Positions 1-10,100 of a stretch of 64,000 bases of DNA are shown one piece after another. Source of the stretch: Isoetes taiwanensis (lineage: Eukaryota; Streptophyta; Lycopodiopsida; Isoetales; Isoetaceae); NCBI GenBank assembly GCA_021234155.1, contig JAJEKV010000283.1, forward strand, positions 312,001 through 376,000, written 5' to 3'. Position numbers and translations under genes: made by a program. Positions within the stretch are counted from its first letter, which is position 1. Each line of letters begins with the position of its first letter. The notes beneath the pieces were generated by a model that ran no database searches, was not told where the DNA came from, and was given only the letters and a program-made list of their open reading frames with translations.

Positions 1-640
1 AGCACCTTTGTACAAACCGGGGAGGGCCCAAGCTCAAGCCGAGCGATTCGAGCCGGGAGCATGAGAGTAGCATCAACTTGGACAATGCAACCGGCATGTG
101 GAGAGACCATGAAGACCTTATGGCGGTAGATGCCTCTGGTGGTGGGCGGCTCAAAAGGAAAGGCGGGATCGCGAGAGCACGAGGTAAGGGCATGGCACTC
201 GCTACTATCTTCCACCCCTCGGCCAAGGGCAAATGGTAGTCTTCCACAAGGAGTTCATCCAAGGGGAAGAATCGGTGGCACTTCTCATAGCACTCTCGGG
301 CTTGGGCAGCATTCAAAGATATCGCCCATGAAGATCCGTCATCCTTTTCAAAGAGGTGCTGTGGCTCCATTGCCTCGACTTAGCTAGGGGGCCACCTCGG
401 GGGCGCATCACTTTACGTAGTAGCGGCAAGCTGCACGAGAACTCTGGAACGGAAATGGCGCGAGCACTCGGGAGGATCGACAAAAGGAACATCTGCGCGC
501 AACCTCGGCAAAGGCCTCCGATTCAGAGATGTGAAGAATTTCTTTAGGCTTTCAGGAGGCCATTGATCAGTTATAAGATTTCCTTTTAAGCTTTAAATTG
601 TATTGAGTAATCTCTTTGATATTAGCATGTAATGTACTTC
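1..640. other. Unassigned sequence upstream of element A Gag
   Basis: This stretch has only short overlapping open frames on the plus strand (130-387, 356-547) and no domain I recognise. By position it should be the leader or upstream end of chromovirus A, but it shows no similarity to that element's LTR at 16748-18372. It may therefore be an unrelated insertion or a rearranged leader. Nothing here supports a gene call. Confidence 0.3.
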
Positions 641-876
641 TATATAGATAGATAGATAGATAGATTGTATTTTAACGTCACGCCACTAGGCAGCATCCAA
701 CTGGATATGTGACCACACACCACACTACATTGCTTGGTTGGGCCCTGCCCCCAACCACCTTACATTGCGTCTGTTAGGATTTGACCCCCAACAGTACCGA
801 GTGCGATTCTGGGCGATCTCGAACTCGAGACCACATTGCTAAGGAACTAGTGTGTTACCACTAGACCAAACGCCCA
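641..876 (-). mobile_element. tRNA-derived SINE
   Basis: Read on the minus strand from 876, the sequence starts like a tRNA gene. It has an RNA polymerase III A box (TGGTCTAGTGG, 858-868) and a B box centred on GAGTTCGAGAT (within 815-832). About 150 bp of tRNA-unrelated body follows, ending in an AT-rich tail with GATA/TATC tetranucleotide repeats (645-664 on plus). A tRNA-like head, unrelated body and simple-repeat tail is the architecture of plant SINEs. There is no folded acceptor stem closing after the T arm, so it is not a functional tRNA gene. It sits just upstream of the Gag remnant of element A and may have inserted into that leader. I see no clear target-site duplication. Confidence 0.65.
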
Positions 877-1068
877 GACTTACTATCATCTTGACTTGTA
901 AGTGGAATTTTCACATGATTTCTTTTGTATCTAACAATGAATTAATTGTAAACGAATATAATTGATATGTAAAACAAATAACAAGCATTGATGATCAATC
1001 CTTGCAGCAAGGAACACCGGCTCAGGTTCCCAAGGCGGGCCCGGCGACATCGATGGATACCAAGGAAC

Positions 1069-2240
1069 CTATTCGGACGTGATCGGGATGACAACAACGA
1101 GGAAATGGCAGGAAGCAATCAGCATAAAGGCTGGTACGGATGAGGAATCAGATGCATCAGCTGATCCATTGGGCCACCCATTGATGAATGCCCAAGAATA
1201 TGCACGCACCACCTCCACCTCCACCACTACCTCAGCAAGGCATTGAAGAAGGTCCACGGCGGGAGGGGCAAGACAACCAGGGAAATGTCGAGAGGCGGGG
1301 AAGAGGGAAAAGGAAAAGCGAAGATCTCCAACTCCACCTAGCTCCGGCTCATCGGACGCGAGACACCGGAAGCAGTTCTCGCTTTCGGAGGTGAGTCGGA
1401 CCTCCACGAGGTAAGAGCGGGGCAAGAAAGAAAGATGACTATCGAGGAAGAAGGTCGGCGGTGCTATGAGCAATGTGTGGAAGACTAGGAAGTTGGGCGG
1501 TTCTCGGGGAAAGGATAGGTCGGGCATGGAAGCGGAAGCATGGCTTGCCGAGATGGAGGAATTTGGCAACTCTTATAGCATGAAGGACAAGGATATAGGG
1601 AAAGTTGCTACAGCAAACTTGATAGGAGCAGCTAGAATCTGGTGGAAGGGCTATGCTAAGTCTAATAAGCTCAAAAGAAACAATTGCAGATTTAAGACCT
1701 TCAGCAAAGCTTTCATAAGCACTATGTGCCAAAGATCGCACCTGGCTGGCGAGATCAATGATTCTATAGGTTGAACCGGGGTACATTGTCGATTAGCAAA
1801 GTATACGGAGGAATTCATGCGGCTCGGGCTCCATGTTCGGGAGTATCGAAAAAGGCAAGCGGTTGATACCTACATTGAAGGGTTGAACAGCAATATCAAG
1901 AGGCTTGTTAGAGCAATCAACCCAAGGTCAGTGGCAGAAGCTGAAGACAAAGCTATAAGTTTGGAGGAAGCACCATCAACTCCAGCAGAAAAAGCGATCG
2001 GGCCGGGGGCAAAGCTTGATCTGATTACCAAGGCGTGCGAGTAAGCAATCGGCACTTCACGCCATCGGTGGCCAGCGGCCGAGGGAAGAGCTCAAGGTAA
2101 GACCTTTGGGGCCCGTAAAGCATGAAATGCATCGAGGCGTGTGTTGAAGCGTATCCTAAACGGTTGTGAAAAGAGAAGAGCGAGAGTGTATTGAGAAGAA
2201 GCTTTGTTTGGTGCTTCAGCCGAGCCGCCTGAGAACACAT
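1069..2240 (+). pseudogene. Gag remnant of chromovirus A
   Basis: Open pieces at 1188-1394, 1466-1774 and 1817-2044 are joined only through frameshifts. The piece at 1466-1774 has the hallmark of a plant retrotransposon Gag capsid domain: an acidic stretch (AEAWLAEMEEF), a helix with AARIWWKGY, and a spaced aromatic F..AF motif. The piece at 1817-2044 has the later capsid helices (YIEGLN...IKRLVRAINPRS..EAEDKAISLEE). Upstream lies a low-complexity acidic and basic N-terminal region. I see no intact CCHC zinc knuckle in the following 200 bases. In an intact element this protein would form the cytoplasmic particle. Confidence 0.7.
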
Positions 2241-2399
2241 GATTGCCCGTAGATGGCGACCTTGGCGAGCTTATGGATTGGGATTCACCAACTGGAAGCG
2301 GAGATGAGGGCGGCGACCAGCATGAGGCCCGAGGACTTCATAGATGGTGAGTGCCACATTTGTGCAAACATTGAGTCGGTGATATTGAGTATCGGTCGG

Positions 2400-2804
2400 C
2401 CGGTCATTGCTTGCTGATGGGATCATAGATAGTAACCCATATGTAGTCCTCATAGATACAGGTAGTTCTCATAACTTTGCATCTCCTAGGTTGGCTGCCC
2501 TAATGAAGAACAAGGTATTGAAGTCTAAGCCAAGGCCGGTTGCTATGGCAAGCGGCTCCATTCGACACACTAAGGGGAGGAGGATCACGTTCGACATAGA
2601 CCTTAGTGGAAGTAAGTGGCCGATGGGGGCGAAGTCATGGAAATTGGAAGGTATGATCTTATAGTGGGCATGGAATTCTTGAAGCGGCCAAAAGCCATGA
2701 TTGATTGTGATCGCAACGAAGTCGCCATGGCGGCACTTGGGGACGGCACCAAATTCATAGTGAAGGTAAGAAGGCAGCTCCTTCTATGCGGTGTATTTCC
2801 TTGA
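2400..2804 (+). pseudogene. Retropepsin-type aspartic protease remnant of chromovirus A
   Basis: The frame at 2407-2664 contains the active-site signature LIDTGSSHNF (catalytic Asp in DTG). It is preceded by a hydrophobic strand and followed by a typical strand pattern. A frameshift near 2616 moves the remainder into the frame 2616-2804, which carries YDLIVGMEFLKR, the C-terminal hydrophobic strand before the RT linker in Ty3/gypsy polyproteins. In an intact element the protease cleaves Gag-Pol. It lies between Gag and RT, as expected. Confidence 0.75.
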
Positions 2805-2935
2805 AGCACCTAAAAAAAGTATAGAAAGAAATAGGGTGGATTACATTTTGAGGTTAGAAGCAATTGGGTCAATAAGCAAGATGGAAGTGATAAAAGGGAG
2901 TCGATTGCCCAAGCCGAGTAGCAAGGCTCATCTCA

Positions 2936-3700
2936 GAATTTAAGGATGTATTCGGGTGAAATCCGGCAATTACCACCTTGGGGGGGTGTGGAGTGTGAGA
3001 TCACATTAGCTCGGATGCTAAGCCTACCCAGCAAGGCACCTTCTGGGATGAGCACCGGGTGTGAGAACTCAAGAAGCAACTCCAGGAATTGCTTGAGCTT
3101 GGGTTTATTAGAGCAAGTGTGTCTCCTTTTGGAGCACCTATACTCTTTGTGAAGAATGTGCATAGACTATCGCCAGGTCAACAAGCAGACGATTAAGAAC
3201 AAGTATGCATTGCCAAGGGCCGATGATTTGATGGACCAGCTCCAAGGAGCAAGGGTATTCTCAAAAATTGACTTAAGGTCAGGGTACCATCAGATAAGAA
3301 TAAAGGAAGAGGATATCCATAAGACCGCCTTTAGAACGCGGTATGGTCACTTTGAGTTCACAGTAATATCCTTTGGATTGTCAAACGCTCCAGCAACTTT
3401 TATGCGCCTCATGAACGACGTCTTCAGGGATTTTCTAGATGAGTTTGTCATTGTCTTCTTCGATGACATTCTAGTCTATAGCAAGTCCATGGAAGATCAT
3501 GATCAGCATTTGAGGAAAGTCTTGGAGAAGCTGAGACGCCATCGTTTGTATGGCAAGCTCTCCAAATGCTCAATAGAAAGAGTGGAGATACTTGGGCCAT
3601 GTAATATCGGCGGAAGGATTTCCACGGACCACCGCAAAAGATAGAAGCGATAGTTGATTAGCCAGCTCAAAGAATGTAGCAGAAGCTTTCTCGGGTTGGC
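2936..3700 (+). pseudogene. Reverse transcriptase remnant of chromovirus A
   Basis: The longest piece, 3156-3644 (162 aa), is a clear Ty3/gypsy RT palm. It has IDYRQVNK near its start, [13 protein letters not shown] at residues 38-49 (first catalytic Asp at 39), a conserved [11 protein letters not shown] stretch, and the FFDD form of the YxDD catalytic motif at residues 101-104. The preceding finger region (about 2936-3155) is readable only with frame changes. After 3644 the thumb breaks down. The start methionine of the open frame is internal and not a real start. The family copies RNA into DNA; this copy is dead. Confidence 0.9.
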
Positions 3701-3789
3701 GGGGATATTTGAAAGTTAAGTGAAGGACTTTGCTAAGTGGCGTCTCCTTTGGCGGACCTCACTAAGAGTGTTAAGGTGAAGATTGGAGA

Positions 3790-4250
3790 GCACATTGGTT
3801 AGAAAGTCAAGTTTCCTTTGAGAAGCTCAAGGAGGCCTTGACAACAGCTCGGTCTTTCGTCCTTCGGATCCAGAGTAAAGATAAGCTCGTGGCTCTACGG
3901 ATGCAAGCAAGCAAGATAAGCAGGCGATCTTGATGCAAGAAGAAAGGGTAGTAAGCCCTACGACTTCGAAGAAGATGAGCGACGCGAGCAAGCATACCCA
4001 ACCCATGATCGGGGAGCTCTTAGCCATTGTCGGAGCATTAAGGATTTGGAGGCATTATTTCTTTGGGAAGAAAGTTCGATTGAATCACGGATCACCTGAG
4101 CCTCGGTATCTTTTCACCCAACCACTCCTCAACCTAAAAGGCAAAGGAGGTGGATGGAATTCCTTGAGGAGTATGATTTTGATATAGTATATAAGCGGGT
4201 AAGCAATGTTGTGGCGGATGCTCTCTCGAGGAGACCCGTTGGAACAAGAT
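3790..4250 (+). pseudogene. RNase H remnant of chromovirus A
   Basis: The frame at 3930-4187 aligns by eye with the RNase H domain of chromovirus E in this window (63205-63972): MQEERV, then ELLAIV.ALRIWRHYFFGKK, then a region matching DTDHQSLQYVFTQPHLN. The A copy has lost the DTDH acidic motif (it reads NHGSPEP), and several single-base changes shift the frame. The C-terminal ADALSR motif is recognisable in a different frame at about 4215-4232. In an intact element it would remove template RNA during reverse transcription. Confidence 0.75.
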
Positions 4251-4429
4251 CGCATGTGTCGATTTCCACTCTTTCAGTGAGTTTGGTAAGAAGATTGAGG
4301 AGACCCTGCCATTAGATGAGGATTTCAAGGAAGTATGGGAAAGCCTTTCTAGGGAGGCTAGAACAGGATAAGGAGCAGGGAGGCCTTCAAGCATTATAAG
4401 AAGGAAGGCAACCTGTTGTATCATAAACA

Positions 4430-5083
4430 TAAGTTGTGTGTGCCCAAATCATCGAGGGTAAGGAAGCTAATTCTTCATGACACACACAACAGCCCAATAG
4501 CGAGGGCATGCGAGGGTTTATGAAGACCTACTTCAAGATTGAAGTAGTTACTTACGGCCGGGGATGAAGAAGCGGATAGCCGGGTATATTCGGGAATGCC
4601 GGTTGTGTGTGGACCAAAGCAGGAAGCGACTTAATTAAAGGGAGCCCTAGAACCATTGGGGTGCCAAATGCTAAGTGGGAGGTCATAAGTATGGATTTTA
4701 TCACCGGGCTCCTAGAACTCTTGAGGCAAGGATGCATTGATGGTTGTCGTAGACAAGTTATCTAAGATGGCACATTTTAGGTGCCTTGCGGAACTCTGGA
4801 CACCGCATTAGATCTTTGCCAAGCTATTTGTAAAAGGAGATTTTTTAGACTCCATGGCATGCCTCGGGAGATAATCTCGGATAGGGATTCCAAATTCATG
4901 AGTGCCTTTTGGCAAGACCTCTTTATACGACGATTGAGACGAAGCTCTCCATGAGCGCGGCATATCATCCCCAAACATATGGTCGAGCCGGAGGGACCGA
5001 ATCATCATCGAAGATATGCCCGAAGTTATGTGTGGAATAAGTAATCCAAGTGGGATGAGTTCATCCACTTGGTGGAGTTCGCC
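4430..5083 (+). pseudogene. Integrase N-terminal and core remnant of chromovirus A (upstream half)
   Basis: Short in-frame islands match the integrase of chromovirus E: the zinc-binding region with FMKTYFK-like residues near 4520, the segment NAKWEV..MDFITG near 4670-4715, DALMVVVDKLSKMAH at 4731-4780, and HLVEFA at 5066-5083. Many indels separate them. The coding sequence stops abruptly at 5083, after the codon pair for Phe-Ala, where CACTA-1 begins. It resumes at 15206 with the duplicated GCC and Tyr-Asn-Ser, so the two halves were once continuous. Confidence 0.8.
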
Positions 5084-5099
5084 CACTACAAAATTAAAA

Positions 5100-5480
5100 T
5101 ACATTCTGGCGTCTATTACGGCGTCGGGGCGTCGTTGAGCGTCGATGATCGACGTCAAAAGCGTCGATAAACGACGATCTATTTCGGCGTCGGGCGTCGA
5201 TAAACGACCTTTATGCGTCGGTATCACAGCGTCGCCCAACCGCTGGCGTCTTAAAGCGGCGACGGCGTCGTTCAACGGCGCCATCGCACACGATGGGCGC
5301 CCGCGTACGGGCGGCCCGGATGTATGGCCGGCATGCGGGGTTCTTGTGGCGTGGCAAAACGTCGTTTGATTAAACGGCGCCACGCATTAATGGCGACCCA
5401 CGCGGTCGAGGCGGCATTGCTTGGCGTTACCGGCCCAGATTCTTTGGCGTGGCGGCCACTTAAACAACGTCGTTTAACGA
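5100..5480. repeat. Left subterminal repeat zone of CACTA-1
   Basis: The zone is GC-rich, with repeated words GCGTCG, AACGACG and CGGCGTC in both orientations (for example GCGTCGTTGAGC and CGTCGATAAACGAC). It lies immediately inside the CACTA terminus. Similar words recur at 6540-6650 and at the right end, 14663-15190. Subterminal clusters of this type are transposase-binding sites in well-studied CACTA elements; that role here is inferred. Confidence 0.75.
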
Positions 5481-5489
5481 CGTTGCTTC

Positions 5490-6068
5490 GTGTATTAAAA
5501 AAAAAATTATTTTTTTTTTTTTAAATTGAAAAAAAATAATAATAACACATTTATTATGAATGAAGTTAATACATTTAATTTAAAGCCTATAAAATGAATT
5601 TAACCAATAAAGAAATATAAGATTTTAACGTCATTAAATGATGTAAGCTTAAATATATTAAAAAAAAATACAAAAATAAATGAAGCCCCAATTTTTTTAG
5701 CTAAATACAACGCATTTGCTAGGAGTGTACATGCAAAACAATAAATTCAATGATTAGTAAAATATTATTATAAATAAACAACTTAAAAGGAAAAAAAAAA
5801 TATGGAAAATCAATGGGGGAGGGTGGTTTCAATGGCGTCCCCTTCTTGGATAACAATTTAACCTAAATAAAGCATTAGTATTTTATTAGCGTATTGAAAA
5901 AACTAAATCCTTACCTGGAAGAGGTGCCAACTTGTTTTGCAAGAACAACACATTTTGCTAGGAGTGTACATGCAAAACAAAAAATTCAATGATTAGAAAG
6001 AAATAGTATAAAACAACTAATAAGGAAAAATTTTGGAAAGAAGAAGGGTCTCGTCTTTTAACGACGTC
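5490..6068. other. AT-rich CACTA-1 interior with a direct repeat
   Basis: AT-rich filler without a gene. Mixed A and T homopolymers occupy 5490-5540. A block of about 80 bp around 5710-5790 (containing TTTGCTAGGAGTGTACATGC) recurs at about 5945-6030, giving a diverged direct repeat with a spacing near 240 bp. Confidence 0.6.
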
Positions 6069-6345
6069 TTCTTAGATGGGAAAAAAATTAGAAGAAGAAT
6101 GGAAGAATTCCGAAGAAGAAAAGGCTAAGAAGAAGAGGAGGAACAGAAAATGGGGAGGAAGAATACAAAGAAGATGAAGCGCAAGAGGAGGATTAAGAGT
6201 AAGAATTTGAATAAGAGGAGGAAGTAGTGGTATAAGAGGAGGAAGAATCGAAGAAGAAGATGACAAAGGGAATGGAAGAATATGTATGGAAGAAGGATGC
6301 AAGAATGGAAGAAGAAGAATGAAGGTTGAAGGAAGAACAAACAAC
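6069..6345. repeat. Purine-rich (GAA/GAG)n tract
   Basis: Roughly 275 bases are almost purely A and G on the plus strand, built from GAA, GAG and AAGAAG words. Open frames on the opposite strand here are Phe/Leu/Ser-rich low-complexity shadows. No gene is supported. Such tracts can form triplex DNA; that is general knowledge, not something shown here. Confidence 0.7.
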
Positions 6346-6529
6346 AAATACAAAAAGCCCTAAATCTACCCAAAAACAAGTTTAGATTCAAAAAAGCGAG
6401 TTGGTTGATCGTGCACATACCTTATGAAGCTTGTCTTACACTTAGAATAGACCCCAAAGTAGATCCGCGCCGAAAATCGCCTCAAAAATGCTCCTCCATA
6501 AGCTTTGCTTGCTTTCGAAAATAAGCGGC

Positions 6530-6680
6530 CGGGATTGCGCTTTGTTTTCGATTTAAATCCGCAAGTCGTCGTTTAGCGGCGTCGTGGCGTCGTTAAGCGG
6601 CGACAAAAAGCGTCGTTGAGCGGCGTTTGTAGCTTTTTTTTTTTTTCACGACGACCAAAAAAAAAATTTTTTTTTTTAAA
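6530..6680. repeat. Internal copy of CACTA-1 subterminal motif
   Basis: This block reads GTCGTTTAGCGGCGTCGTGG, then GTCGTTAAGCGGCG and GCGTCGTTGAGCGGCG, followed by TTTGTAG and long T and A runs. It is the same word family as the two ends of CACTA-1 but lies 1.5 kb inside. It resembles an almost complete right terminus that lacks the final TG. It may mark the old right end of a shorter element that later acquired the tandem array. Confidence 0.55.
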
Positions 6681-6974
6681 TAGTGTAGAATGCATGTACA
6701 CTTGATACATGGGTTTATTTAAGCTGGATAGGGGTTTATTTGACTTGCTACACGGATTAAAGTTATGAAATATACCACCATAAAAATGTTCAATGTTTTG
6801 TGGTACATCCGGTTGAGCTATAAGGGTATATAATACGATGATGATAACTAGTAATACCTTACACACTTTCGATAACTAATACCTTACCAACATGCAAAGA
6901 TGTTATTTTGTTAGATTTAAAAGGTTAGGTTTCCACCAATAGTATATTAGCTCGTGTTAAAGGCTTATTCTGAC

Positions 6975-7081
<107 letters not shown>

Positions 7082-7152
7082 TTTTTTAATTTTGTCCCCT
7101 TTATGAGAACTTATACCCTACCAACATCGAAGATGTAGTTTATCTCAACAAG

Positions 7153-10100
7153 CTAGTGACTTAGGAAGCTGGTGACAAAAATCGAAATTTAAGTCAGGTA
7201 CTATGCATTAATTGCAATTTCTGAATGTCTTGCTCTGCAAAAGCGGGCCTTGACTTCTAAAGCGCCACAGCAGGGAGATGCAGGTCCAAACTCCATTCCG
7301 TCGGTTAGCTTGCTTGGCGTTCTCAAGCGCATGTGATTGGCGCGTCCCAAGCGCAAAAGACCAAAACTTCGGCACCCAAAGCGCCAAACCCTGCTGGAAC
7401 ACGGCAGCTCATAGGGTTTACGTTTGGGCTCTATGCTTGTCGGTTGACTAGGACCTTTGTCTTGTGTGTCTTGGCGTGGGGGTGTTGGCCGGAAACCACG
7501 GACCTAAAAACCACGGGGCGGCTTGCCCCAAAAGTCCTCTCAGAAGGCCACGGCGGCCGGACGGGCAACTTCCCTCTCCGGGGCAGGTGATCGTCTGCGC
7601 CAATGGACTCGGAAGCGTCAACATTGCCCTAGGGACCAAGTTTTGTGGCGAAGCCCACCCTTCGAAGAAGCGCCAAACTATCTCATGTGCAGCGCACTTT
7701 CGTAGTCAATTGGCCTAGGAGGTGGGCTGCGAATGAATACTACAATGTAGAGGCGTAAGTGTTTCTTTCTTTTGCAAAGCCCCAGGTGTAACTTGGTCCC
7801 TAGGATAATTTTGGCATTAGGACGATGTGGCAAAGTCGGATCGGCATTTGAACCTCGCAATGTCCGACGACAAAACACTACTGGTTTCTACTTTGTCGCC
7901 CGGGGGCGCCAGCGGTTTGATATGTTCTCGGGGACGGATGTTGGATTTTTGGACCTTCTCGGACCAGGTTCTGGAACAAAGGATTCAGCGGTCGGATCAC
8001 GAGGCGAGATCCGGGAGTGTGGTCTTTAGCGTCGCCCGTGCGGCTTATTTACCCGAGAAAAGGCTGCCTCGGGAAGCTTTTGGGGCTCGCCTCACGGGGT
8101 TCGGACTCTCCCCTCTAATGAAGAGGCCTTGCAAGGTCACGGCCTTGTTTGACTTGGGCAAGTGTGCCATTTCGGCTGCCCAACAACAAGCTGCCGGACC
8201 GTTCTAGTGCAAACTATTTGATCTAAACCATATCCAAAATTTTTGAAAGTTGGCACGTATGTTGGCGATGACTTAGGAAGCTAGGTGACAAAAAAATCAG
8301 AATTTAAGTCCGTTACTATGCATTAATTACGAATTCACGAATGTCTTTCTCTTTGCAAAAGCGGCCCTTGACTTCTAAGCGCCACAGCGGAGGAGTCTGA
8401 GGTCCAAACTCCATTCCGTCGTTCCCCTTGCTTGGCGTTCTCAAGCTGCATGTGATCCCCGTCCCAAGTGCAAAAGACCAAAACTTCGTCACCCAAAGCG
8501 CCAAACCACGCTAGAACACGGCAACTCATAGGGTTTACGTTTCGGAGGCTCTATCCTTGTCGATTTGACTAGGACCCTTGGCCGTGTCTTGAGGTAGAGG
8601 GGGGGTGTTGGCTTGAACCACGGACCCTAAAACCACCGAAGCGGCTTGCCCCAAAATTCCTCTCCCGAAGGCCCAGCGACGGGCCGGGCAACTTCCCTCT
8701 CCGGGGCCGTGATGTCTCGCCAATGGACTCGAGCGTCGACATTGCCCTAGGGACCAAGTTTTTGTGGCGAAGCCCACCCCTTCTCGAAGAAGCGCCAAAC
8801 TATCTCATGTGCAACACACTTTCGTAGTCAATTGGCCTAGGAGGTGGGCTGGCGAATCTTGCACAATGTAGGCGTAAGTGTTTCTTTTTTTACCAAAACT
8901 GGCCCAGGTGTAACTTGGTCCCTAGGGTAATTTTGGCATTCGGACGATGTGGCGAAGTCGGATCGGCATTTCGAACCCTCGCAATGTCCGAAACGACAAA
9001 ACACTTTGGTTTCTACTTGTCGCCCGCGGGGGCGCAGCGGTTTGATATGTTCTCCCGGGCCGGATGTTGGATTTTTGGACCTTCTCGGACCAGGTTCACG
9101 GAACAAAGGATTCAGCGGTGGGATCACGAGGCAGAGATCCGGGAGTGTGGTCTTTAGCGTCGCCCCCGTGGGCGCTACCGAGAAAAAGGCTGCCTCGGGG
9201 AAGCTTTTGGGGCTCGCCTCACGGGGTTGGACTCTCCCCTCTAATGAGGAGGCTTTGCAAGGTCTGGCCTTGTTTGACTTGGGCAAGTGTGCCCATTTCG
9301 GTGCCCAACAACAGGTACGCCCGGACCGTTCTAGTGCAAACTATTTGATCTAAACCATATCAAAATTTTTGAAAGTTGGCTGTATGTTGGCGATGACTTA
9401 GGAAGCTAGGTGACAAAAAATCAAATTTAAGTCCGTACTATGCATTAATTACGAATTCACGAATGTCTTGCTACTTTGCAAAAGCGGCCCTTGACTTCTA
9501 GCGCCTGGCGGGAGATGCAGGTCAAACTCCATTCCGTCGGTTCCCCTTGCTTGGCGTTCTCAAGCGCATGTGATGCGGCCCCGTCCCAAGTGCAAAAGAC
9601 CAAACTTCGGCACCCAAAGCGCCAAACCACGCTAGAACACGGCAGCTCATAGGGTTTTTACGTTTGGAGGCTCTATCCTTGTCGGTTGACTAGGACCTTC
9701 TTGCAGCGTGTCTTGAGGTAGGGGGGTGTTGGCCTTGGGGCCACGGACCCTAAAACCACCCGGAGGCGGCTTGCCCCAAAATTCCTCTCCCGAAGGCCCG
9801 GCGGCCGGACGGGCAACTTCCCCTCTCGGGCCGTGATGCGTCTCGCCAATGGACTCGGAGCGTCGACATTGCCCTAGGGACCAAGTTTTGTGGCGAGAAG
9901 CCCACCCCTTCTCGAAGAAGCGCCAAACTATCTCATGTGCAACACACTCGTAGTCAATTGGCCTAGGAGGTGGGCTGGCTTTGAATCACTTTACAATGTA
10001 GAGGCGTAAGTGTTTCTTTCTTTTGCAAAACGGCCGTGTAACTTGGTCCCTAGGGTAATTTTGGCATTAGGACGATGTGGCGAAGTCGGATCGGCATTTG

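Noticed and set aside
815-876. Functional tRNA gene on the minus strand
   Set aside because: A and B boxes are present, but the cloverleaf cannot close and the sequence continues into a SINE body.
6072-6418. Leu/Phe-rich membrane proteins on the minus strand
   Set aside because: Translation of a GAA/GAG purine tract.
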